28,975 bases of DNA, taken from the NCBI GenBank assembly GCA_037447655.1, contig JBBHKE010003179.1, positions 1-28,975 of the forward strand, given 5' to 3'. How positions within the stretch are numbered: the stretch's first letter is position 1; every line of letters begins with the position of its first letter. The notes under the pieces were generated by a model. It made no database searches, was not told the origin of the DNA, and worked only from the letters and a program-made list of their open reading frames with translations. The DNA is from Zygnema cylindricum (lineage: Eukaryota; Streptophyta; Zygnematophyceae; Zygnematales; Zygnemataceae). Of this stretch, positions 14,850 through 26,300 are shown piece by piece. The translations under genes and the position numbers were made by a program.

Positions 14850-16047
14850 TGAAGAGGTGCCTGTCACGACACATATGCATTGATGCACCTGAGTCGATGA
14901 TCCATCCCTCCTCTGGAGCTTCCCGAATGGCTCCAAAGGCACACTTCTGTTTCCGAGGGATCTCTTTCTTCTCTAGATTCTCATCAAGAAGGAGCTCCCC
15001 ATCCTCCTCCTCAGAAGACTCGTCCTCCTCGGTCTCTTCTTTCACTCGTGTGAACACAAGTGCTTTCTTCTTCCCTCCGGAAGTACCCCCTCCACGGTTT
15101 TCTTAGAGCCTCAGCTCCGATAGCTTGATGCAATCAGCTATGAAGTGTCCTGACTTTTCGCAGAAATGGCAAAGACCCTTTGGAGCCCTCGGTTCTCCGG
15201 ACTGGTCCTCCTCCCCTTTGAAGCTGTTCTACGGCTTCTTTGGATCCTTCCTCCACCTGTCAGTTCTGGTAGCTAGAGCTTGAACGCTGTTTCCTCCTCT
15301 ACGGATCTCAATAGTGTTCTCCTGCACGAGTATCATTCGGACCATTGTGTTCCACTTCCAAGAACTGTCATCCATTTCTTGCACTCGATACACTATGTTT
15401 TCATACTCGTCAAGCGACTTCATGATGAGGGTGTTAACTTTCATCTTCATTGTGCCTGTCCATCCGACACTTTCCATCTCCATGTACAGACAAGAGAGAT
15501 CATTGCAGTAGTCTAACATCTTCCCTCCTTTATAAGTATAACTGATTAGCCTTTGCTCAGCCAGCTAGAGCTCTTGTATGGTACCAACTTTGTAGATCTC
15601 GACTAAAGTCATCCACAGTTCCTCGGCCTTGAAGATGTGAAGATGATAGGTCGCCAAGGCTTGAGTAAGGTGCCTCAGAATGAAATGCCTGACATTCAAG
15701 TTGGTGTTCTCCCACATTTGATTATCATTTTCCTCGGTCTTCACGGCCATCGCTCTGGGTGACGTGGCAATAGGAATAAGAGGTGTCTCCTATCCTTTTC
15801 TGGACCCACTGTTGTCCCCATCATCTGTCTCATCTGTTGGAGTAGATGCTGCTGCAGAAAACCTCACTCCTCCAAACCATGGTGGAGTTCCTTGAGATGG
15901 ACGTTTCACTTGTCCACTAACAATACCCTAGTATCGTTTTTCACACAATGCCTCTGTCATCATGGCTTCCCAGTAAATGAACCTAGATCTGTTGAATATG
16001 GGCACCCTAGAGGGTGAGCCTATAACCTGCAATTCTGTGACCCCCAT
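14836..16047 (-). pseudogene. Ty1/copia gag to start of protease, minus strand
   Basis: One continuous frame runs from the ATG at 16047 to 14836 (403 codons plus a stop at the breakpoint), with no frameshift but five in-frame nonsense codons (four TAG, one TAA). The N-terminus has SRVPIFNRSRFIYWEAMM. A gag helical region follows, with LISYTYKGGKMLDYCNDL and MKSLDEYENIV. A zinc knuckle CHFCEKSGHFIADC (C-x2-C-x4-H-x4-C) comes next. An acidic linker leads to the protease start WIIDSGASMHMC, with the catalytic D-S-G. Integrase, reverse transcriptase and RNase H are missing; the break is at about 14845. Confidence 0.85.
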
Positions 16048-16722
16048 TATGGATCAAAATTGAGGAAGCCTCTAGGTAGTTTTACAATAACCCAATTTCT
16101 ACTAGAGCAACTGCCACCCAAGCAAACAAATAGACAATCTGACTGCACCCTTGACTCCCTCGAGTCCACAGCAAAAAGAATCACTGAAAACGCCCAACTA
16201 GGCGATTAATTATTAAGTGGCAAAGACGCCAATATTTATACAAGCTTGTTGGGAGAGAGGCGGCTACCTCCTCAATCCTCTGAGTCCTAAACCCCTCTTA
16301 CAACCCCTATCTACTGATGTACGAACAAATCAGAAGACTGTACAATACAGAAAGGTACTAAGGCCGATGTACTTTCTGTACGGCTTGTTTACGACAAGTC
16401 CATGGAGTGGATGCCTGTGTCTTTCAGACTCGTCCTCATGCTCCCCGGGATTCCTGATTCCGAAATATATCTTGCCACGTGTCGCGAGGTCATGTTACGT
16501 CCGAAAACCGCCAAGGCGGCTATTCTGGGATCTTGGCGATGATGCGGGCCGTCTGATCCAAACCGGCTTTTAAAGCTGGCCGTGTAAAACAAATGTCCGG
16601 TATATTTGTTTCGTGCGCACTATATAATCCAACTGGTTTCTATGTCATCTAATAGTATTTGCGTTAATCGGATTATTACTCTAGTTACTGTTTAAATAGC
16701 AATCACACCCTATGTTTCCTAA
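16048..16722 (-). mobile_element. Probable 5' leader and LTR of the minus-strand copia
   Basis: Non-coding sequence upstream of gag on the minus strand. A TATA-like TATATAG at about 16620-16626 is well placed for an LTR promoter. I could not find a convincing primer-binding site or an exact TG...CA boundary. The LTR start may coincide with TGTCGTAGTAGTCC, read on the minus strand from 16737. The open frames here are not credible genes. Confidence 0.4.
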
Positions 16723-17319
16723 CGGACTACTACGACAGACTGGTAAGGGCTGACGGCTACGCCTCGCCCTGCCGGTCGGAGGTACGAGTCCTATCGGACT
16801 CAACCTTTTTGGTTGAGAGTGACTTAGGTCACTCTTTAGCCCTGCCTAAGGAGCTAAGGCAGCCATGGCTCCACCGCCCTCTCTCTCCTTCAGTGACTAT
16901 AACAAGTATGGGGGCTAGAGAGAGAAGGTGGAGGCAGGCTGCCTGTGCTTTTTCTTTTAGCTAATTTAAATAATTAAGGCATAGAAAATACCTCCCCTAA
17001 ATCTAGTGATTTCAACATCGCTTACTGTTGAAATAAATAGTTTTTGTATTTTCTAGTTTAAAATAAATTTGCGAATATATATATATAAGAAATGATGGCA
17101 GCCTGCCTCCATCTCTTCTCTCTTTCCCCCATACTTGTTGTAGTCACTGAAGGAGAGAGAGAGCGATGGAGCCATGGCTGCCTCAGCTCCATAGCAAGGA
17201 CTAAAGAGTGACTTAAGTCACTCTCAACAAAAAGGTTGAGTCCGGCAGGACTCGAACCCCCGACCGGTAGAGCGCGGCTTAGCCGTTAGCTCTAAACCAG
17301 TCTGTCGTAGAAGTCCGAT
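16723..17319. mobile_element. Large inverted repeat with tRNA-like ends (SINE pair or foldback)
   Basis: Two arms of about 223 bp, 16723-16945 (+) and 17097-17319 (-), face each other across a 151-bp AT-rich spacer. Each arm begins at its outer end with a tRNA-like head. In the right arm, read on the minus strand, TGGTTTAGAGC serves as A box and GGTTCGAGTCC as a consensus B box; the left arm has GGTACGAGTCC. A conserved palindrome follows (AGAGTGACTTAAGTCACTCT in the right arm, one change in the left), then CCTTCAGTGACTAYAACAAG and CAGGCTGCC. The inverted repeat may continue into the 10-N gap. No coding capacity. Confidence 0.7.
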
Positions 17320-17330
17320 AGATTATATAG

Positions 17331-17340
17331 NNNNNNNNNN
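17331..17340. other. Assembly gap (10 N)
   Basis: Ten Ns of unknown true length lie 11 bp beyond the tRNA-like inverted repeat and directly before a tandem repeat, so the local order and copy number are uncertain. Confidence 1.
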
Positions 17341-18220
17341 CGCCAGCACTTTCATTTTCACGAACTACTAACAGGATATAAACGTCGAAACAAGATAAGC
17401 ACACGTTTGGTTTTCGAAACAAACATGACTGTTATTACCACATTTTGTAGCGCCAGCACTTTCATTTTAACGAACTACTAACAGGATATAAACGTCGAAA
17501 CAAATTTGCTTATAACAGAGACAGAAAAATGGAGATCCGGAGGTACATAGTTACAGGAAAGAGGTGTTGTCGCGTAGTGCAGCCGGAAAAGACAGAAAAA
17601 TGGAGATCCGGAGGTACATAGTTACGGGAAAGAGGTGTTGTCGCGTAGTGCACCCGGAAAAGCCAGTACTCACAGCAAACGAAAGGGCAGATTACATCTA
17701 TTCTATCTATTCGTTTAAACAAAGCTGCAAATATAGGACAATCATCAAGCAATTTTACTTTCACGACCGCGATGTTTTACACCATTATTGTCAGTACAAA
17801 CAAAGCTTTTGGTTTGCACACGAATAGAACAAAGCTGCAAATATAGGACAATCATCAAGCACTTTTACTTTCACGACCGCGATGTTTTACACCATTATTA
17901 TCAGTACAAACAAAGCTTTTGGTTTGCACAATGACAGAAAATGCATTCATTTATGCAAACTTTTTACAACATGTCAAATGACGTGTACCGAACACCGTGT
18001 CAAAGAAAACAAATCTAAAACAACTAATGAGGCTAGTCCCTGAACCACGTACCACGTATACAAACTATATACACTATGCAACACCGAATCCAAAAAAGTA
18101 GCATGCGTTATTCCTCACATAACGAGCTATGTACAACATGACCTGTGGTGAAAAAGTTACAAGGCTAATTCCATCACCACATACACAAACTATGTACACT
18201 CTGTAGCACCGACGAGGATG
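17341..18220. repeat. Run of four two-copy tandem duplications
   Basis: Four successive doublets: a 110-bp period at 17341 and 17451 (CGCCAGCACTTTCATTTT); 71 bp at 17520 and 17591 (GACAGAAAAATGGAGATCCG); 110 bp at 17718 and 17828 (AACAAAGCTGCAAATATAGG); and a diverged pair with about 133-bp period at 18029 and 18162 (AGGCTA...ACAAACTATRTACACT). The first three are nearly identical within a pair. No credible gene is seen. Confidence 0.85.
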
Positions 18221-19576
18221 TCCATGTAACATTTCTATTGCAAAAAGAAACTTATGCACACTCTGAATCATTGTCTTTCATTGTCTTGTTCTACAGTTCA
18301 CTTTGATTTTCTGACTTTACTCTCTCCCTTTCACATTTTGAGATGATGACGACGAGGATGATGTGTTCACTCATTTTTTTCTTCTCGTCCCATTTTGCCG
18401 AAGATGCCTATTGTTGAAACCTTTCACTTGACAGATATTGGATAGTTTTGACATTCACCCAATGAGTCCTACACCGAACATTAAGACTTACGTATCTTCA
18501 GTAAATGACAAAAACAAATATGAATCAACATTTGAGATTGTAAACATGCAGTATCTAGAGAATTGAAAAGACAAGGATTGGGATATTTCAATAGGGTAAA
18601 TGATATAATGCCCAATGTATATAAGACTAGTCAACACCTTTGACAGGACTACACAAAACATTTGAAAATACTTCATATTGTAAGAGCTCCATTGATTAAA
18701 AATCAATGGAGAAATAACATCTCCATTCCATATGTGGTATTAACCAAGAATAGGATAGCATACTAACGAACCTAGTTTTTTATCGTGGGAAAATGGTGGG
18801 AAAAAATAGGCTTTTTATGGTGAGAAAAAGGCACGAGTTCAAACCTCCATGTCATTTTGAGGCTTTGTTGCTGAGGGTTCACAATGGGTCTTCTCAATTT
18901 GACCTTCTATATCGTGAAGTTGTGATGCCAATTGAAGAAGGTCGTTTCGAGTGTAAGTCCCTTCACCTTTCGTTTTATATTCTCGAAGTTGGTCTCTACA
19001 TCACATCAAAACCACCGCATCAAAAAGACACTCCAAAATTCAATTACACTTGAGTAGCAAAAAAGATGATATTGTTTAAACGTACGAAAGGAAATATACT
19101 TTTTTTGTCCCGCGCACCATCTTTATTTGTAAGGTTTGGTAAACTAAAAGTTCGAAAAGTTTATGAAAAACAACTTTGTTCTACAAGTCAAATGAATATA
19201 GCGTTTTAGATTCAACCGTCAATTTCTGTCATTTCGTCATAAAACCGATATGGCCTTTCGACAAGTTGTTTTTTTTATATATGCTCACAAACACTGCATG
19301 CAAAGGACTGGTACCTAATTCCTGAATCATAGTTAAACGGTGCGAAACAGCATGGAAAATGTGTTTCCGATTACCACGAATTATACACAAACAATTCAAT
19401 TTTACAACTATAACACGTACAATACGAGTTTTTCGGGTATAACGCGTAGAGTAGAGTTTATTGGGGGTTATAAAAGGCATACAAAATGAATTTCCGGGTA
19501 TAATATGCGGACAGTATGGATTACCACTCTACCACATATAGCACTTCCATAGGTGCACATTAAAAAATGTATTGTA
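18221..19576. other. Intergenic DNA, nothing recognised
   Basis: AT-rich sequence. The longest open frame (18793-19053 +, 86 aa) starts MVGKNRLFMVRKRHEF and resembles nothing I know; with no splice or codon support I do not call it a gene. Confidence 0.5.
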
Positions 19577-19792
19577 CACCATGTAGCGTTACTACTGTAG
19601 CGTTAATGTTTTTTACTTTTTTCCGCCACCTAAATCTACTTACCTTCCTTGCACACTTGTCGAATTAATAATCGGACGGTTGAGATGCAAAGGCAAGAAT
19701 CATTACCTTCGGATTCGCAGTCTCCAATCGGAAACCATACACGTGTGCACGGAGACAAAGTGATTTACGTAGCAAAAAATATAATTAGGTTG
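19577..19792. mobile_element. MITE family A, copy 3
   Basis: About 216 bp between TA dinucleotides (19575-19576 and 19793-19794). The interior (TGCACACTTGTCGAATTAAT, ATTCGCAGTCTCCAATCGG, GTGCACGGAGA) matches family A copies 1 and 2. The terminal repeats are more diverged, so exact ends are less certain. Confidence 0.6.
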
Positions 19793-19794
19793 TA

Positions 19795-20315
19795 CACGTC
19801 GTAATGTAAACGTTGTAAACCATAGTTCAAAAGTAGGCGTTTTTTGGTAGGCCTTTTGTAGGCCGCCTTTAGCGTAAGTTGTGTTACGGGCTTTCCATGT
19901 GATCTTCTTAGATCACTACTTTCATCAGCGACCGTCCGATCGTCCGAATCTGACGATAGTCCTATCGAAATTTGTGTTATGGGCTTTTCATGTGATCTTC
20001 TTAGATCGTTACTTTCATCAACGACCGTCAGATCGTCCGAATCTGACGGTTTAAATAAAAAGTTGCTCAAAACTCACAGAAAAATATTTTTTTGTCCGAT
20101 TTTTTTTTCAAATTTAGACATGACTTTTAATTCTCTATCGATCCATGTGCAACTCAACCCAGTTACTATTTTATTTCATTTTGCGACCAATACAATATGG
20201 GTCTTAAGGCCATATTGTATGTTTTGCATACAATTGGCATATTGTATGGGCGTACGGTCACCTACTTTTGAACTATGTTGTAAACTTACAATACCTGATA
20301 CGCAAAAGATGTGTG
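19795..20315. mobile_element. Element E, abutting and entering the last exon of the minus-strand gene
   Basis: The left arm (ACGTTGTAAACCATAGTTCAAAAGTAGG, 19811-19838) and its reverse complement (CCTACTTTTGAACTATGTTGTAAACTTACA, 20261-20290) form a long imperfect inverted repeat. TA at 19793-19794 and 20316-20317 may be the target duplication. Inside is a 93-bp tandem repeat (19881 and 19974; GATCTTCTTAGATC, ATCGTCCGAATCTGACG). The first TA is shared with MITE A copy 3, so the two are back to back. Confidence 0.55.
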
Positions 20316-23300
20316 TACGGCATTTGATTTCCGGTTGAGAGCTCCTCCAACATCTTCTCTGTCTCTTTTGATTCGGTTTCCTTCTCTCCCATAGTTGAAC
20401 TTGTCGTCCTCTCCAATTGTTTCACAAGCTTGCGGCAGTCTTGTATCATTTCCTGTTCTAATTCAAAACAAGGATATTGCCAATTTTGAAAATGAGGAGT
20501 CAGTTAAATCAAACAAACCAGAGGAAAAGCTTCCGTCTGAAGGTCTGAAGCTCGTGAGGAGATGGACGATGTGATTTTTTTATGTCATTGAAGGAAACAT
20601 GGAGAACTATTCTATCTCCCCCCTCCCCTCCCTCTCCCTCTCCCTCCTCTCCTAATCGAGTTGATATGCCCAAATTACTTGCTGTAAATGCACTTGGCTG
20701 GCTGTTTGAAAAACAGACTTTCATTCCCTCACCCTCCCCCTTCCCTTGCCCTCCCTCTCCCTCTTTACCTGCAGTAAATGCACTTGCCCGGCTCTTAGAC
20801 AACTAGGCTTCACTAACTCCCCCCACCCCCCTTTCCCCCCTCCCCCCTTCCTCTCCCTCTCCCCCTTTACCTGTACATGCACTTTACTGGCTGTGAGAGG
20901 AGTGGGCTTCAGTTTATCTCTCTCTATGGCGTCCAGCTCATCGCCGATACAGAGAAGGTCAAGGGCAGAGATGTCACGCTCCATTCTACCCCGTTTGTAC
21001 TCCCTCAGGTTGTCCCTAAAAGAAAAAGTTCCGTTGTCAATGCTTATTTGTACGCTTGTTTTGTCTTATTAGAAGGAGAAAATCTTCACGCTCCTTGGTA
21101 ACGCACTTGTATTCCCTCAGATTTTTAATTGAAAGGAAAAGAGAAAACAAGAGAGAAACACATACTGTGGATAGTGTTTTTTCTTATTCGAAGAAAACCA
21201 AAACACTTTACACTCCTTAATACACTCCCCCTCTCTCTCTCTCCCTCTTTCCCTCCCCCTCTCCCTCTCCCTCTTCCTCTCTCCCTCTATCCTTCTCCCC
21301 TCCCCCCTCTCTCTCTCCCCCTCTCTCTTTCTCTCCAATGTTAGTTGGACCCTACCGAATAATCTCGAGTCGGTTGAACATTTGAAGGACATCTGGCGGC
21401 ATATGGTGAGCTGTCTGCTTCATCTCTGTCACAAGATCTGCAACAACCAAAACACTAGTTCTTGTGAATTACCAACATTGAAAACGAAAAAGAAAAAACG
21501 AAAAGAAAAGAGACGCTCTTTTTGCCATCATCTGAAAAACAAAAAAAGAAAAGATGGCCTACATCTACAGAAAAAATACAGATAATTACCGGACCCTGCT
21601 TTATCATACCAGAAAGCAGAATGTAAAGTTTAAACACTCCCAGGTTAAAAGAGTAATACGTTCTAGAGTTTGGAAGTCAATAACTCACTGTAATTTAAAG
21701 GACTTATAGTATTGATGTAAAGACCTGAGATAGTTTTTGCAGGTTATTGAATTACCTTTTCCTGAAATTTGTTAAAGAAAGGCTAGAGTCCACAACCTTA
21801 CAGGTTTGCAACTGCTATTAATTTATTTGATTCGGACTCTTAACACGGTATTTAGAATCCATTCAAACCAATCACGATGAGAAGTATACTGATGACCACT
21901 TACCATAGGCCTGAGCTAAGAGGTAAGAGCAACGGCCCTGTCCTTTTGGAACTTTGGTTTGGGGAGAGCCCGCAAAAACCCCATCAACACGAGCACTATC
22001 GATAGAATTTAACATCTGTAAACAGAGGAAACATGTCATTTGAGGAAACATGTCATTTTAGATTGACTTGACAAGAATCTAAGCTCCAACGAAGCACTTA
22101 ACAAAGAAATCCACACAGATTCAAAATAGCTGTATACGCAAAGCCTTTCTCCACAGCATTTAGATTTTTCTTTGTTATTGATTTACACTTCCCTTTGCTT
22201 TCGATGCTTAATGTATTCAATGCTTATCCCTTTTCATGTGATAGTCATAAGCTAAACATCAATAACATGCATAACATGGTGCTACAACCAAATTACGCCC
22301 AATATTTGCCATTTTCGTTTTGATATTCCTACATGATAAAGTCCATGTCCTAAATTTGCTGGCAAGAATTGTTCCAAAATCTAACCCACCTTTGTGAACT
22401 TTTGTTTTTACAATATCTCAACGGACCTTTCACGGAGGCGACAGGGATTCAAATTCCCCTGTATGCTATTTTTAATGATTTTAGATTATTGGATTCTTCA
22501 TTTCATTCATAATAATGACAACACTAACAATACTAGTTAAAGTTAATGATACAGTTTAGAAGTGTTTATTTCATTTTTTCAACTATTCACAGATGTTTGA
22601 GTCTTACCTGCTCATAATGCCGAAGCTCTTCAAAAGTATAATCGCCTCTTGCTTTAAGCTGTGAAAGAGTGCGAGTGATTCCCATGAGCTGTGAGTGGAT
22701 CCTCCTAATAGCTTCATCCTCCATTGGCTCAGCCTTCTCGAAGAGGCTTTCTAACAGGTTAGTTGCTTCCTCCATCATCTGAAAACACAGCCCACTTTCC
22801 ATTGCTATCATCCATGTCTGAGAGATACCTCTTGTTTTGCCTTGGAACTATTTGCTTAAACATTTAATCGGCTTTTGTAAACAGAGCCCAGCGTGCTATG
22901 CACATTTCATGTTAAAACATACTGTTTAAGAGTTAAATTGGCTTTTCAAACAAAATCTGTTTTGATACGCAGAATTGATGCTAATAAAGCTGTAACATTG
23001 TAGATAAGGTTTTATTCTGTACAGACCTGGCAGCACATGGCCTCTTGTGTAGGAGTTGGAAGGGACATATGAGAACCTCCAGAAATAGCATCGTCACGTT
23101 TGCTCTTAATATTTTGGAGTTTACTGCTCAGCCAGTACAGATCTTCTGAATCAAGCTTTTCCTCCGTTCTCATCTCCTGCAGCTTCCGTCTAAAATACCC
23201 CGCAACCCAGAAAGTAATATCTCATCAATCACAACATGCATTTTTCCCTCGACTTTAATAACTGATCAATAGGAAATATATTATCAGCAGCATTTACGTA

Positions 23301-26300
23301 TTCTTTAATTTTTTGGACTTTAGGTTCACAAAAAAGAAAATATTAGCACACATCCCAATTTCAATCTTCACAAAATACAGACACTCAAAACGTTAAGTTC
23401 TTGATTCCTCCCAAGGGAAACCCATTTGAAATCTAAGAAATACCTGACATTCACAAGGTCTCGGTAAACCCATTTAAGTGACTTTGGCATTTTTTTCCAT
23501 TCACTGGGCTGGTCATTCTCTGTCATGTCTCGATATCCCATTAGACTCTCGGCACGCATTGTTTGTTCCCGACGCTCATATTCCCTTAAGAGCTGTCTTG
23601 CAAGTTTGCGACAGGTGGCCATTATGTGCTGCAGGAAAACACAAAACATACACGTTTTACAATTCAAGTAAGGCAAATTAGAACAGTATTGGACGCAGCC
23701 ATTCATTTTCTGACTATTCCAACCAGTCGAAAATGTAAGTGGCAAGAATTTTTTTAGTCGATAACAAATATAATTGATTGAGAAGCAGATGAGTCAACAA
23801 ATCACAACTATCTTGCTCATTAGATTTTTGTCCATCATGCTGAGATACTTGAAGACCATAATGCCTTAGTACATTTGTTACCAAGACAGCAGCATATGTT
23901 TCCCCTTACAATTCACTTTGCAGCTTGTTACAAAAAAACCTTCAAACTGACTACAGTCAAAGTTGAAGCACAAGTGCTCTAAGCATTTGTTACCAAGAGC
24001 AAAAAAATGAAGTCCCGTGCATGCTGCTATACTGTCTGGCGGAGCAATAGAATGGCATTTCATTTTTTCTGATGTATAAAACACATCGATAATTAAACCA
24101 TTCCTACAATCAAAGTCTTACCTGCACAACATGTTGGCCTGCAGGAATATGGTGGCGAGTCCCACCATAAACACCGTCCACCTTTTGGTCATCTATTGTG
24201 TCAAGTTCTCTTTGTACATCATACACATCAATTGGAGAGAAGAGCTCTATTGCTTTCTTCATATCACGCAAATAGTCCCTGTGAAACACAACAGTTTCAC
24301 ACAAAAATAGTCAGTCAAGCGTTTTTTATGTCATGCAAATGACTTCGTTTAAAAGATTATATGACTCCGTTGATCAATTGATAGCTTGGTCGACGTCAAG
24401 CACCTCCTTGTATTTCCTATCATCACCTGCCATTTTCTGTACCAATCCCTGCTATCAGAAAGACTACAATAACAGTCAATCAAAAAGAAAAACTACACTC
24501 AAGGGTTCTAAAGATTTGTCGCAGTATGTAAAACAACAAGAACCTTCCGGTTGAAGGTTGAGTAAAAGATTTTCGATTTCACCTTAGGCCCAGTAAATGA
24601 TCATGTATTTCGAGCAATGGCTGTTCCATGTGTTGTGCCGCAGGCTTCAGTTCTTCGACAAGCTCTGTATCAGCAAGCAGCTCACAAAAAGCGTAAACTA
24701 CAATACATTCTTCATTACCAGAACAAACGACAAGCAAATTTGTGAGTCTTTAATCACAACACATAAGTAGAAAAACGGAATGGTGACACACAGTTAATAC
24801 TACTGCTATAGACGTCCTTAACATTTTGTTGAGTTATAAATGCCTTAAATTTCATGCCTTTCTTTGCAATCTTGAATTGCAATCTTCAACCTTCCTCGTT
24901 TGGAACTCACCAAAACAGCGAGCAAGAAGCTCAGAACAACGAGCCTGTCCTTCAGGAATTTGAGCTTTTGGAGAGCCACAGAAAATTCCATCCACACGTG
25001 CGCGATCAATCGCATTGAGCATCTGACAAATAGGCAATACATGTATATCAAAACAAAATACTTCAGGTCAGAAGACTACACCGTGAATCGCTATTAGCGT
25101 ACATGACGCTAATTGGGGTACCCCTTTTTTTGGGGCAAATTCTCAAATAGAATAAAGTACGCTAAATGTTTTTGCACGTTATTTGAGGTACTCCGCTCAA
25201 TACGGCTCATAACTGTAATTTAGTGTCCTTTTAAATAGTGTGGTGTACGGAATGCCATATCTGTACTATTCCGTACCTTTTTAAATATAAAAGTACAGAA
25301 AATATAATAATATATAATTGCGTAAATATTTTCGGGCATACGCAGATGTCAAAAAAACGCGACGGCGTACGATTTGAACTCTTTCGTACATCTACATGTT
25401 CTAGTGTGGACATATTATGTGCCGAAAATTTTTACAAAGCAGTTTACAAATTAGAGTACATGATAAATTAGTATCATGGTGTACCCGAAAAAACACAATT
25501 TACCGTAAAGTACGCTAATTGTTTCATTACGCTATATTTTTTATTACGCTAATAGCGATTCACGGTGTACTGATTGAGTAAATTCTCGTAACACGTTAGA
25601 TGTTATATCCCAATAAAACAAGAATATCTTTTTGCCGCTGAGGAGCAAGCAGCTGCAAGAGTAAACAACAAACCAACCGATTTTACCTGCTCATACTGAC
25701 GCAAATCCTCAAAGGTGTAATCTTGTCCTTTGAGTCTTGAAAGTCGACGGGCAATGCCAGTAAGCTCTGATTGAATTGAAAGGATTTCAGGTTGCAATGG
25801 AAGAGCGGTATTAACTAAATGATCCAAGAGATCATATGCTTCATCCATAACCTGCAAAAGTAAAGTTGTTAGATGATTTTTTTTTATCATTCATCGACAT
25901 TTATTTTAATATCAATGCTTCATGAATGTCCAGAACACATGCAAAAAATGGATTGTCTTATTCATCTCCAATAACAGGTTTTCAATTCCACTTTGCTTCA
26001 CAAAAGGGGAGGTGAAAGAAGAGGTGGTGAAGATGGAAGTGAGAGAGGTCGGAAAGGTGGTGAATGAAAAGGTTAAAGAAAGATTGGCATTTTCTTCTGA
26101 GTTTATCCAAAATAGTTGCTGCGTCACCGCTATCGTAAATCACTGCTACATCAACACTATATTTGAACCCTGCGTCAGCATAAAACTACTTCCATAACAG
26201 AAAACAGTCAAACTTTTCGGTTTTGGAAGAAAAATCCAATATCAAGATTCTTGTCCATTACATGGAATAGATACAGCAAAAAAACAAGTACCATACATCA

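Noticed and set aside
14529-16047. Reassigned TAG codon in the nuclear code
   Set aside because: The 13-exon gene and the NIP gene use TAG as a final stop and never inside about 900 codons, so the TAG codons in the copia remnants are more simply decay.
17233-17310. A functional tRNA gene
   Set aside because: A and B boxes are visible, but no proper anticodon stem-loop or acceptor stem closes, and two inverted copies exist; better seen as a tRNA-derived mobile head.
16722-17320. Hammerhead ribozyme (retrozyme) in the inverted repeat
   Set aside because: I looked for the CTGANGA core and a paired GAAA and did not find them.
19765-20070. Minus-strand 101-aa frame with a repeated SDSDD...DESxDLRRSH motif
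   Set aside because: The repetition comes from the 93-bp tandem repeat inside element E; no other support for coding.
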